Assembly (NCBI RefSeq): GCF_003254545.1
Contig: NZ_QJRH01000072.1
Coordinates: forward strand, 186,001 to 250,000
Direction: 5' to 3'
Source: Flavobacterium tistrianum
GTDB taxonomy: Bacteria > Bacteroidota > Bacteroidia > Flavobacteriales > Flavobacteriaceae
Length of the DNA: 64,000 nucleotides
The notes beneath the pieces are model-generated. The model did not search any database. It worked only from the letters and a program-made list of their open reading frames with translations, and was not told the origin of the DNA. Positions 25,869-32,964 of the stretch are shown piece by piece. The first letter of the stretch is position 1; each line of letters starts with the position of its first letter. A program made the translations under genes and the position numbers.

Positions 25869-25910
25869 AAACGCTAAGCAACATCTCAAAAATGTTCTTA
25901 GCGTTTTTTT
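25869..25910 (+). terminator. gltX terminator
   Basis: AAACGCTAAG (25869-25878) and AACAT pair with ATGTT and CTTAGCGTT, then TTTTTT. Strong intrinsic terminator. Confidence 0.85.
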
Positions 25911-25979
25911 AATGTTTGAAAATTTTATTTTAGAAGAATTTTCGTAAATTACCAAATTCATAAATTAAACTAAATAACC

Positions 25980-26963
25980 ATGAGTACAGCATTTATTATC
26001 TTTTTAGTATTGGCATTCTTCATTTTCATGTCGTCGTTCTTTACTGTGAAACAACAATCTTCTGTAATTATCGAACGTTTTGGAAAATTTCAGAGTGTTA
26101 GAAATTCAGGATTACAACTTAAAATTCCGATGGTTGATAGATTGGCCGGAAGAGTAAATCTTAAAATTCAGCAACTAGATGTTATCATTGAAACTAAAAC
26201 TAGAGACAACGTTTTCATCAAAATGAAAGTTTCTGTTCAGTTCAAAGTGATTCAAGATAAAGTTTACGAAGCATTTTACAAATTAGAATATCCGCACGAT
26301 CAGATTACTTCTTATGTATTTGATGTGGTTCGTGCTGAAGTTCCGAAACTAAAATTGGATGATGTTTTTGAAAGAAAAGATGATATTGCTGTTGCAGTAA
26401 AACGTGAATTGAACGAAGCAATGTCTACTTACGGATATGATATCATCAACACTTTGGTTACTGATATAGATCCAGACATCCAGGTAAAAAATGCAATGAA
26501 CAGAATCAATGCTGCTGATAGAGAAAAAACGGCTGCAGAATTTGAAGCTGAAAGTTCAAGAATTAGAATTGTTGCTAAAGCAAAAGCTGAAGCTGAAAGT
26601 AAACGTTTACAAGGTCAAGGTATAGCAGACCAACGTCGTGAAATTGCAAGAGGTTTGGTTGAAAGTGTTGAAGTTTTGAACCAAGTTGGAATCAATTCTC
26701 AAGAAGCTTCTGCCCTAATCGTAGTTACGCAGCATTATGACACTTTACAATCTATTGGATCAGATACAAACTCAAACTTAATTCTTCTTCCAAATTCACC
26801 ACAAGCTGGAAGTGACATGTTGAATAACATGGTTGCTTCTTTTACAGCTTCAAACCAAGTTGGAGAAATGATGAAAAAGACCAATAAAAAAATTGAAAAA
26901 CCAAAACCAACTCACAGAGAATCTGGCTACGAAGATGATGTTCAACCAGATGTTCAACAATAA
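25980..26963 (+). CDS. SPFH/Band 7 membrane protein (stomatin-like)
   Basis: 327 residues. An N-terminal membrane anchor (residues 3-24) is followed by the SPFH domain: SSVIIERFGKFQSVRNSGLQLKIP, DNVFIKMKVSVQFKV and the YDIINTLVTDIDPD segment. A charged helical region follows (AADREKTAAEFEAESSRIRIVAKAKAEAESKRLQGQG). Family members oligomerise into rings at membranes and organise microdomains or modulate proteases; the C-terminal tail here is hydrophilic. Stop at 26963 is followed at once by a hairpin. Partner proteins such as NfeD are not encoded next to it. Confidence 0.9.
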   Translation: MSTAFIIFLVLAFFIFMSSFFTVKQQSSVIIERFGKFQSVRNSGLQLKIPMVDRLAGRVNLKIQQLDVIIETKTRDNVFIKMKVSVQFKVIQDKVYEAFYKLEYPHDQITSYVFDVVRAEVPKLKLDDVFERKDDIAVAVKRELNEAMSTYGYDIINTLVTDIDPDIQVKNAMNRINAADREKTAAEFEAESSRIRIVAKAKAEAESKRLQGQGIADQRREIARGLVESVEVLNQVGINSQEASALIVVTQHYDTLQSIGSDTNSNLILLPNSPQAGSDMLNNMVASFTASNQVGEMMKKTNKKIEKPKPTHRESGYEDDVQPDVQQ

Positions 26964-26975
26964 TTTGAAAATAAA

Positions 26976-26999
26976 AAAGAGGCTTAATTGCCTCTTTTT
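26976..26999. terminator. Bidirectional terminator between SPFH and DUF6327
   Basis: AAAGAGGC (26976-26983) pairs with GCCTCTTT (26990-26997), loop TTAATT. The stop codon of the leftward DUF6327-type gene lies in the hairpin loop. Confidence 0.88.
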
Positions 27000-27238
27000 T
27001 TATTTATAAACCAATTGATAATAAATGGTAAAATAGACTGTAAAATTTCTGGAAATGATTTCTTGACATAACCGGTGTAAGATGAAATGAAACCATTTAC
27101 AATATTTTGCGGTGTGATGCTTTCTTTAGTTTTCTGAAAACTCAAAACCAATTTCTGATAATTAATTTCTTTCTCAAGTTTCAGAATTTCTAGATCTCTT
27201 TCAATCTCAGCATACGAAGAGTATTTTTTTCTTTCCAT
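26984..27238 (-). CDS. DUF6327 family protein
   Basis: 84 residues: an N-terminal helix (YAEIERDLEILKLEKEINYQKL) and a hydrophobic C-terminal stretch (SFPEILQSILPFIINWFINK) that may associate with the membrane. The sequence matches the small Bacteroidota family DUF6327 as I remember it. It is the last gene of a three-gene leftward operon (YtxH-like, holin-like, this gene); the intergenic gap to the next is 2 bp. Function unknown; probably an envelope stress or membrane-organising role shared with its neighbours. Confidence 0.75.
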   Translation of the reverse strand: MERKKYSSYAEIERDLEILKLEKEINYQKLVLSFQKTKESITPQNIVNGFISSYTGYVKKSFPEILQSILPFIINWFINKKRGN

Positions 27239-27240
27239 AA

Positions 27241-27591
27241 TTAATCATTAAAAAAGATTTCTGAAAATTTCTCCAAAATTGGTCCTTCAACAAACTTGTC
27301 CTTTACAAAGAAAAGTAAAATGGTAAAGAAAAGATAGATCCCTCCTACTGCCAAAAATCCGAGAGCATTATTTTCAAACAAAGAACCAAAAGCATACGCT
27401 GCGGCAAAAGATCCAAAAATCAAAACCATACTGAAACATAATAAAATCAAGGTAAACTTAAAGATCAAAGTTGTCGATTTCATCGCAACCTTAAAACCCC
27501 AAAGTTTATAATAAGCTAAATGACTTTCAATGTATTCTTTAGCCTGATCTTGAACTTTTTCAGTGTTTTCTTTTAATTCTTCAAAAGCCAT
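27241..27591 (-). CDS. Phage-holin-like family membrane protein
   Basis: 116 residues with two strong membrane helices (about residues 44-68 and 76-95). They sit between an amphipathic N-terminal helix (AFEELKENTEKVQDQAKEYIE) and a short charged tail. The layout matches the family annotated as phage-holin/superfamily III-like (PF07332). In Bacteroidota it is chromosomal, not phage-borne, and sits in this same YtxH-holin-DUF6327 order. There is no lysis gene nearby, so a lytic role is unlikely. It ends 2 bp before the DUF6327-type gene. Confidence 0.75.
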   Translation of the reverse strand: MAFEELKENTEKVQDQAKEYIESHLAYYKLWGFKVAMKSTTLIFKFTLILLCFSMVLIFGSFAAAYAFGSLFENNALGFLAVGGIYLFFTILLFFVKDKFVEGPILEKFSEIFFND

Positions 27592-27612
27592 AAATTATAA
27601 TTTTAAAATAAA

Positions 27613-27656
27613 AAAGCACAAAACTGTCTTATAAAAATAAGCAAGTAATGTGCTTT
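27613..27656 (-). terminator. Possible attenuator or terminator in the YtxH operon
   Basis: AAAGCACA (27613-27620) pairs with TGTGCTTT (27649-27656), with an A-run to its left. It lies between the YtxH-like gene and the holin-like gene and could reduce read-through. Confidence 0.5.
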
Positions 27657-27665
27657 ATCAAAATA

Positions 27666-27992
27666 TTATTTCTGAAGTTTAGCGTTGTGTGCTTTTAGTT
27701 CAGCAAGTTTACTTTCTAAAAAAGTGATCACTTCTTCTGTTTTGTAACTCATATTTGAAAGTAAATCTTCATAAGTTCCATCTAAGTTTTTCTTTGCATG
27801 AGCAAACTTTTCACGTAAAACTTCTGAACTTGCATCAAATGAATCTTTCAAATTATGTCTTGCATCATCTAAACCTTCTTTAATTTTTGCTCGAGTTTTA
27901 GATCCTTTATCTGGTGCAAATAAAATTCCGATTGCAGCTCCTGCTGCTGCTGCTGCTAAAATTGCTGCAGCTGTATTTAAATTCTTAGACAT
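27666..27992 (-). CDS. YtxH domain protein
   Basis: 108 residues. The N-terminal hydrophobic segment rich in Ala and Gly (AAAILAAAAAGAAIGILFAP, residues 8-27), then DKGSKTRAKI, is the YtxH signature: a short membrane anchor followed by a charged helical tail (residues about 35-105). Family members in other bacteria are general stress proteins. It is the first gene of a leftward operon with the holin-like and DUF6327 genes. No sigma-B-type signal was recognised upstream. Confidence 0.85.
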   Translation of the reverse strand: MSKNLNTAAAILAAAAAGAAIGILFAPDKGSKTRAKIKEGLDDARHNLKDSFDASSEVLREKFAHAKKNLDGTYEDLLSNMSYKTEEVITFLESKLAELKAHNAKLQK

Positions 27993-28085
27993 GATAGTTA
28001 CAATTTAAAATTATTAATAAAGATACTCTTTTTTAAAGTGATAAAACTTTGATTAATTGTAATTTACAAAAAATTAACAATATTA

Positions 28086-28565
28086 TTAATACACATAAGC
28101 TACAGCTTCGTACTTACCATCTGCTTTTTCAACAATGCTAACAAAAGGATAACCATTTGAAGCCGATTTAGATTTAATTCTCATAGCAGTCTGGTTCTGA
28201 TTTGCAATTGGCGGTTCACCCTTTGTCCTTGTTGAGACTCCTGTAAAACTAGCTGCCTGTTTCAGTCCTATTGTTTTGTCTTGTGGAAGAACAGTTACCA
28301 TTTTGTAATCGTCTTTTGAATCTACTACTATTTTATCAGAAACTTTTTGTGTTTGTTTTGTTTCTTTATTTGTAATAGATGAAACTGCATATTTACTGAT
28401 TTTGATTTCTTCAGAACTTCCGTTTAAAGAATAATAAACAAAACCATTCTCGTTTTTAATAAAATTTACATCAAGCTGTTCTCCGTTGTGTTTTGTAATT
28501 TGATGTGTCTGCGAAATTGCTACGTTTGCAAATAATAATGCTACGGCGAAATATAAAATTTTCAT
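28086..28565 (-). CDS. Small exported protein of unknown function
   Basis: 159 residues with a signal peptide (MKILYFAVALLFANVAIS, then QT). The mature part begins HQITKHNGEQLDVNFIKNENGFVYYSLNGSSEEIKISKYAVSSI. This resembles the short beta-rich modules that several exported Bacteroidota proteins carry, where a stored setting or ligand is mentioned as a KHNGE-type segment; I cannot name the family. It is followed on the left by the YtxH gene after 93 bp and lies beside the long AT-rich repeat block. Confidence 0.65.
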   Translation of the reverse strand: MKILYFAVALLFANVAISQTHQITKHNGEQLDVNFIKNENGFVYYSLNGSSEEIKISKYAVSSITNKETKQTQKVSDKIVVDSKDDYKMVTVLPQDKTIGLKQAASFTGVSTRTKGEPPIANQNQTAMRIKSKSASNGYPFVSIVEKADGKYEAVAYVY

Positions 28566-29010
28566 GATAAATTAGATTTAAATTAAAAATTGTCAGACCT
28601 GAAATTTAAAAACTAAACTTTCACTCAAATTCAACATTATGGAATTTTGTACATTATGACACCATTTGAAAAAATATCTTTTACGGGAAATATTATCAAA
28701 TCTACATCATAATAAAAATGAGAACATAAAATTGTTTTCTTAGGAAATCAGTTTTGAAAATCTATTATTATAAAAATTACGAGTTTCTAAAAACAATAAA
28801 TTTCAACTTAGATTCTTTTCGGCAAATTTTAATTTTTTACAAAAATCATCTCTGACTTTTGGTATTGAGTTAAAAATAGCAGTTTTATAAACAATTGTGT
28901 GTTAACAACCCGTTAAACTGACCAAAATAACAGTAAAAACTAAAATAAAGACCGTAAATAAACGATAATTCAAAAAATAAGTTATCTATCAATTAAGTTT
29001 TAAAAACGTC

Positions 29011-29052
29011 TTAAAATCAATTTATGAAGGTTAAAATTAATCTATAAAAACT
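29011..29052 (+). repeat. 42-bp dispersed element, copy A
   Basis: TTAAAATCAATTTATGAAGG followed by a run ending in TCTATAAAAA. Copies B and C at 29419 and 29658 share the ATTTATGAAGG-type core and the TTAATCTAT segment. Confidence 0.65.
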
Positions 29053-29291
29053 ATGGTTTATATATTTTTAATCATTTTTATAAATAATAATTAAAAATTA
29101 AGTTTTATAAAAATTAATAATTAAAATTTATAAGCAAAAAATCGAAATCGAAAAATTAAAAAATAATCAAAAACTATAGTTTCAACTTTCATAGTTAATT
29201 TTATAAATAATAATTAAAAACTAAATTATATAAAAAATAATAATCAAAACTTATAATCATAAAAATTGAAGTCAAAAATTAAAAAAATAAG
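29046..29291 (+). repeat. Tandem pair of about 123-bp AT-rich repeats
   Basis: Copy 1 (29046-29168) and copy 2 (29169-29291) align with a constant offset of 123. Each begins AAAAACTAT(G/A)GTTT and carries TTTTATAAATAATAATTAAA at the same internal position (29076 and 29199). The copies differ at roughly one position in six. Confidence 0.75.
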
Positions 29292-29418
29292 AAAAAACTT
29301 TAATTTTAGATTTTTGCGAAGAAAATTGGAATTAAAAAAGTAAAAAATCAAAATAAAGAGTTTTACTGAATGAAAAAAGAAAAAAGGTCTTCTCTATTCG
29401 ACTATTTTTTATTTTACC

Positions 29419-29460
29419 TTAAAAATAATTTATGAAGGTCACTTTTAATCTATTAAATTA
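29419..29460 (+). repeat. 42-bp dispersed element, copy B
   Basis: Contains AATTTATGAAGGTCACTTTT then AATCTAT; matches copy C closely and copy A partly. Confidence 0.65.
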
Positions 29461-29657
29461 ATTAAAATTTTAAAATTAATAGATTCTATAAATAATATAT
29501 AAAAGCTATTAAAAATATAAAATCACATTATTTAAAACTATACTTTGAAGTATGATAGCAAAATTGGGAGCTAAAAAAGGTAAAAATTAAAATAAAGGCT
29601 TTTAATAAATCAAAATTTAAAAATTGAATTAGTTATCCAACCTTTTTTTATTTTTGA

Positions 29658-29700
29658 TTAAAATCAATTTATGAGAGTCACTTTTAATCTATAAAAATTA
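29658..29700 (+). repeat. 42-bp dispersed element, copy C
   Basis: TTAAAATCAATTTATGAGAG then TCACTTTTAATCTATAAAAA; close to copies A and B. Confidence 0.65.
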
Positions 29701-29739
29701 TAAAATTTTAAATATCGATAGTAAATCTATATAATAAAA

Positions 29740-29763
29740 AAAAGCGCTTATAAAAGCGCTTTT
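29740..29763 (-). terminator. glnS terminator
   Basis: AAAAGCGCTT (29740-29749) pairs perfectly with AAGCGCTTTT (29754-29763), 17 bp beyond the glnS stop, with an A-run on the left that becomes a U-run in the leftward transcript. Confidence 0.9.
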
Positions 29764-29780
29764 CATAAATTTAGTTGATA

Positions 29781-31898
29781 TTACTTCTTCACCATTTCAG
29801 AAAGAATTTCAATTTCTCTTTCCGAAGCATTTTTTGGTGGATTTGAATATAATTTCAAAATTTCATCTGAAAACTGATTTCTCAAATCTTCACTTTCAAT
29901 ATCTCTTAAATTTAAAAGTGCTTTTGATCTTACATAAGTTGATTCACTTTTTAAAGACATTGAATATAATTTCTTAATATCATCTTCTTCAAAATCGGTA
30001 GATTTCCAGTTTGAATATTTTAAAATAAACTGAGAAAACAACAGCGAAGCCTTATTATTGTTGATATTCTTCTTTAAAGAATTCTGCAAAAGAGAAAAAG
30101 TAGAGATGTTTTTTATGTTCTCTCCTATCGCACTTTCAATTGCAATTCTTTCAGCTTTAGTTTCAACTTTAAAATATTTGTTGATATCTTTCAAAGAATT
30201 ATTAATACTGTTTTCTTCTTTTTTACCTTTTTCTTCCCAAGCATCTTTCAATCCAACTGTTTTGTTAAACACTAATTTTGAAGGAGTTGAGTCTTTATCA
30301 ACAGTAAAATATCCTAAACGTTGAAACTGGAATTTGTCTTCATTTTGAGCTGTTGATAAACTTGGTTCAACATATCCGGTTACAATTTCTAACGAATTTG
30401 GATTCACAAAATCTAAGAAATTTTTCTCTTTATAACTGTCTGGAGCTTCATCTGTAAACAAACGATCGTACAAACGAACTTCTGCTTCTAAAGCATGCTG
30501 AATTGAAACCCAATGCAATGTTCCAGATACTTTTCTTTGGCTTGCTTCTGTTCCGCTTCCGCTTAGAGAATCGGTATCATACGTTACATGAATTTCAGTA
30601 ATATTACCTTCTGAATCTTTTACAACTGATTCACCTTTAATGATATAAGCATTTTTAAGACGAACTTCTTTTCCTAAAGTCAAACGGAAAAATTTAGCTG
30701 GAGCTTCTTCCAAAAAGTCTTCTCTTTCAATGTATAATTCACGAGAAAAAGGTACTTTTCTGAAACCAGCATTTTCATCTTCCTGATTGTTTTCAGCTTC
30801 CAACCACTCCTCTTTTCCTTCTGGATAATTGGTAATTACCAATTTTACAGGATCTAAAACAGCCATTACACGAGGTGCAATTTTGTTCAAATCTTCACGA
30901 ATACAGAATTCTAAAACTGATACATTTATTAAATTATCACGTTTTGCAATACCAATTGTATTAGCAAAATTACGCAAAGAAGCTGCTGTATAACCACGTC
31001 TTCTTAATCCAGAAATAGTTGACATTCTTGGATCATCCCAACCGTTAACATGCTTTTCTTTAACTAGTTGCTGTAATTTTCTTTTACTAACAACAGTATG
31101 TGATAAGTTACGTCTAGCAAATTCTCTTTGCTTTGGACGCAATTTATTTTCATCAAAAATTTGATCTAAAAACCAATCGTATAATTCACGGTGAGGCAAG
31201 AATTCTAGTGTACAGAATGAATGTGAAATTTGCTCTAAATAATCACTTTGACCGTGTGCCCAATCGTACATTGGATAGATTTTCCAAGCATCTCCTGTTC
31301 TGTGGTGATGTTTGTGTAAAATTCTATACATAATTGGATCACGCATTAACATGTTTGTTGATTTCATGTCAATTTTTGCACGAAGAATATGTGTACCAGC
31401 CTCAAATTCACCGTTTTTCATTCTTTCGAACAAATCTAAGTTTTCTTCAACTGAACGATTTCTGTATGGACTATCAGTTCCTGGAGTTGTTGGAGTTCCT
31501 TTTTGGATTGCCATTTCTTCAGAAGTCTGACTATCAACATAAGCTTTATCCTTTTTAATTAATAAAACTGCCCAATCATACAATTGTTGGAAATAATCAG
31601 ATGCATAACATTCCTCTGCCCATTTGTAACCCAGCCATTCTACATCTTTTTTAATAGCATCAACAAATTCCTGTTCTTCTTTTTCAGGGTTTGTATCATC
31701 AAAACGTAAATTCACAGGAGATTGATAATCAATTCCTAAACCAAAATTTAACGCAATAGAACTCGCGTGCCCAATGTGTAAATAACCATTAGGTTCTGGT
31801 GGAAAACGAAAGCGAAGTTTAGTATTTGAAAGACCTGATTTTACGTCTTCCTCTATGATTTGTTCAATAAAATTGAGTGATTTCTCTTCTGATGCCAT
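29781..31898 (-). CDS. glnS: Glutamine--tRNA ligase with C-terminal extension
   Basis: 705 residues, longer than the about 555 of classic GlnRS. Class I synthetase that charges tRNA-Gln. The HIGH motif is in FRFPPEPNGYLHIGHASSIALN (residues about 28-49), KMSK-type VVSKRKLQQLV lies near 270, and NPNSLEI plus the beta-barrel anticodon domains follow to about residue 560. The last about 140 residues are helical (for example SESTYVRSKALLNLRDIESE). They are Lys/Asn/Ser-rich, have a HEAT-like pattern and do not look like the YqeY domain usually annotated at this position in Bacteroidota. A -7 promoter element lies 20 bp upstream. Confidence 0.95.
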   Translation of the reverse strand: MASEEKSLNFIEQIIEEDVKSGLSNTKLRFRFPPEPNGYLHIGHASSIALNFGLGIDYQSPVNLRFDDTNPEKEEQEFVDAIKKDVEWLGYKWAEECYASDYFQQLYDWAVLLIKKDKAYVDSQTSEEMAIQKGTPTTPGTDSPYRNRSVEENLDLFERMKNGEFEAGTHILRAKIDMKSTNMLMRDPIMYRILHKHHHRTGDAWKIYPMYDWAHGQSDYLEQISHSFCTLEFLPHRELYDWFLDQIFDENKLRPKQREFARRNLSHTVVSKRKLQQLVKEKHVNGWDDPRMSTISGLRRRGYTAASLRNFANTIGIAKRDNLINVSVLEFCIREDLNKIAPRVMAVLDPVKLVITNYPEGKEEWLEAENNQEDENAGFRKVPFSRELYIEREDFLEEAPAKFFRLTLGKEVRLKNAYIIKGESVVKDSEGNITEIHVTYDTDSLSGSGTEASQRKVSGTLHWVSIQHALEAEVRLYDRLFTDEAPDSYKEKNFLDFVNPNSLEIVTGYVEPSLSTAQNEDKFQFQRLGYFTVDKDSTPSKLVFNKTVGLKDAWEEKGKKEENSINNSLKDINKYFKVETKAERIAIESAIGENIKNISTFSLLQNSLKKNINNNKASLLFSQFILKYSNWKSTDFEEDDIKKLYSMSLKSESTYVRSKALLNLRDIESEDLRNQFSDEILKLYSNPPKNASEREIEILSEMVKK

Positions 31899-31917
31899 TA
31901 TTTTATAGTAATTTTAG

Positions 31918-31925
31918 CAAAGATA
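31918..31925 (-). promoter_or_regulatory. -7 element of the glnS promoter
   Basis: On the minus strand TATCTTTG matches TAnnTTTG, 20 bp before the glnS ATG at 31898. Confidence 0.6.
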
Positions 31926-31940
31926 AAAAAAAGGTTTCAG

Positions 31941-31982
31941 GTTTCAGGTTTAAAGTTATTTAACTAGCGCAAAACCTGAAAC
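31941..31982. repeat. Inverted CAGGTTT repeat
   Basis: GTTTCAGGTTT (31941-31951) pairs with AAACCTGAAAC (31972-31982). The unit TTTCAGGTTTAAA also appears near 19784, upstream of mnmG, so it is a small recurrent motif. Confidence 0.6.
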
Positions 31983-32005
31983 TTTAAACGTGAAACAACA
32001 TAAAA

Positions 32006-32365
32006 ATGGGAGTTATTAAACTTAAAAACATTCGTACTTTTTCTTACCACGGATGTTTAATTGAAGAAGGAAAAATTGGATCTGATTACACTGTTGATCT
32101 AAAAATTAAAACCAATTTACAGAAATCAGCAGAAACAGATCATCTTTTAGATACTGTAGATTATGTACATTTGAACAAAATTGTGACGGAAGAAATGGCA
32201 GTTCGTTCGCATTTATTAGAACATGTAGCTAAAAGAATCAATATTCGCGTACTGGCAGAGATAGAAACAGTAGAAAAAACAACAGTTTGGGTTTCTAAAA
32301 TTAATCCGCCTATTGGTGGTGATGTTGAGTCAGTTACTATAAAAATGACGGAAATTAGAAAGTAA
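32006..32365 (+). CDS. folB: Dihydroneopterin aldolase
   Basis: 119 residues, standard length for FolB. It splits 7,8-dihydroneopterin to hydroxymethyl-dihydropterin and glycolaldehyde in folate synthesis. Family signatures: IRTFSYHGCLIEEGKIGSDY near the N-terminus (the YHG loop), TVDYVHLNKIV with the LLEHVAKRI segment, and the C-terminal VSKINPPIGG. The active-site Glu and Lys are in these blocks. It is a single gene; no other folate gene is beside it. Confidence 0.93.
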   Translation: MGVIKLKNIRTFSYHGCLIEEGKIGSDYTVDLKIKTNLQKSAETDHLLDTVDYVHLNKIVTEEMAVRSHLLEHVAKRINIRVLAEIETVEKTTVWVSKINPPIGGDVESVTIKMTEIRK

Positions 32366-32412
32366 TGTTCAAAATTAAAATCGTAAAATTTTAAAATAGT
32401 TACTATGAAACT

Positions 32413-32442
32413 TTTGAAATTTAAAGATTTTAGTTACTTTTG
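32413..32442 (+). promoter_or_regulatory. tRNA-Cys promoter
   Basis: TTTG (32413-32416), 18 nt, TACTTTTG (32435-32442): a very close match to the Bacteroidota -33/-7 promoter, ending 17 bp before the tRNA. Confidence 0.7.
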
Positions 32443-32459
32443 CCAACCGTTCAAGTAAT

Positions 32460-32530
32460 GGCGTCGTGGCCGAGCGGCTAGGCTGGGCTCTGCAAAAGCT
32501 CCTACTCCGGTTCGAATCCGGACGATGCCT
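32460..32530 (+). tRNA. tRNA-Cys (anticodon GCA)
   Basis: 71-nt cloverleaf. The acceptor stem GGCGTCG / CGATGCC has one G-U pair; the D stem is GCC/GGC. The anticodon stem GGGCT/AGCTC surrounds the loop CTGCAAA with anticodon GCA. The variable loop is CTAC and the T arm is TCCGG-TTCGAAT-CCGGA. Discriminator T, then the next bases are CAAAA, so CCA is added after transcription. The 3' part is duplicated 89 bp downstream. Confidence 0.95.
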
Positions 32531-32679
32531 CAAAACCTTCAAAGCAATTTGAAGGTTTTTTTATGTCTAATTTTTAGAAAAAATTAATTAAAATATACGT
32601 TCGAACCCAGACGATGCCTCAAAACATTCAAAGCAATTTGAAGGTTTTTTTATGTCTAATTTTTAGAAAAAATTAATTA
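32510..32679 (+). repeat. Duplicated tRNA-Cys 3' end and terminator (two 81-bp copies)
   Basis: Copy 1 is 32510-32590 and copy 2 is 32599-32679. They start with GTTCGAA and continue through GACGATGCC and the terminator to AATTAATTA. Only three or four bases differ, and the offset is 89 bp. Confidence 0.85.
32532..32561 (+). terminator. tRNA-Cys terminator
   Basis: AACCTTCAAA pairs with TTTGAAGGTT around GCAA and is followed by TTTTT. The second copy near 32621-32650 has one mismatch (AACATTC). Confidence 0.8.
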
Positions 32680-32694
32680 TTAAAGCTTGTAAAT

Positions 32695-32727
32695 AAACCC
32701 GACAGGTTTTAAAAACCTGTCGGGTTT
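32695..32727. terminator. Perfect 16-bp stem hairpin
   Basis: AAACCCGACAGGTTTT (32695-32710) pairs with AAAACCTGTCGGGTTT (32712-32727). No gene reads directly into it from the left except the tRNA; its form is typical of a recurrent Flavobacterium hairpin. Confidence 0.75.
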
Positions 32728-32744
32728 GCTATTTTACCACAATC

Positions 32745-32846
32745 TTGTCATTTCGACGAAGGAGAAATCTCCACGAGAAGCTCTACAAAGATTGGATAAT
32801 TGTTGCGGAGTTACTTGCGGAGATTTCTCCTTCGTCGAAATGACAA
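32745..32846. repeat. Palindromic element with 28-bp perfect arms
   Basis: TTGTCATTTCGACGAAGGAG and eight more bases (32745-32772) are the exact complement of 32819-32846; the loop is 46 bp. The GTCATTTCGAC...AGGAGAAATCTCC form is a repeat family that I remember from Bacteroidota genomes. An open frame across it on the minus strand is an artefact. Confidence 0.8.
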
Positions 32847-32914
32847 ACAAAGTCAACTTTTTCAAAGTCCTTATGAAATTACTTTGTTCCTCGAAATGAC
32901 TTATAAACACAAAA

Positions 32915-32937
32915 AAACCTCTGAAATTCAGAGGTTT
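32915..32937 (-). terminator. Terminator of the LysE-type gene
   Basis: AAACCTCTGAA (32915-32925) pairs perfectly with TTCAGAGGTTT (32927-32937), with an A-run on its left for the leftward transcript. Confidence 0.85.
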
Positions 32938-32964
32938 AATTTTATAATTTTGAGTTATTAACAA

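Larger units (their letters stand above)
28566..29780. other. 1.2 kb AT-rich gene-free block with repeats
   Basis: No credible open frame on either strand. The base composition is far more AT-rich than the surroundings, with very few G or C between 29040 and 29300. It contains the tandem 123-bp repeat at 29046-29291, three dispersed copies of a 42-bp element, and the glnS terminator at the right end. Confidence 0.75.

Noticed and set aside
27241..27591. Prophage remnant, suggested by the holin-like gene
   Set aside because: The gene sits in a chromosomal operon with YtxH and DUF6327 and there is no other phage gene nearby.
32734..32964. Open frame of 76 codons on the minus strand
   Set aside because: It reads across the 28-bp inverted repeat and gives a protein ending RGDFSFVEMTRLW, a typical artefact of that repeat.
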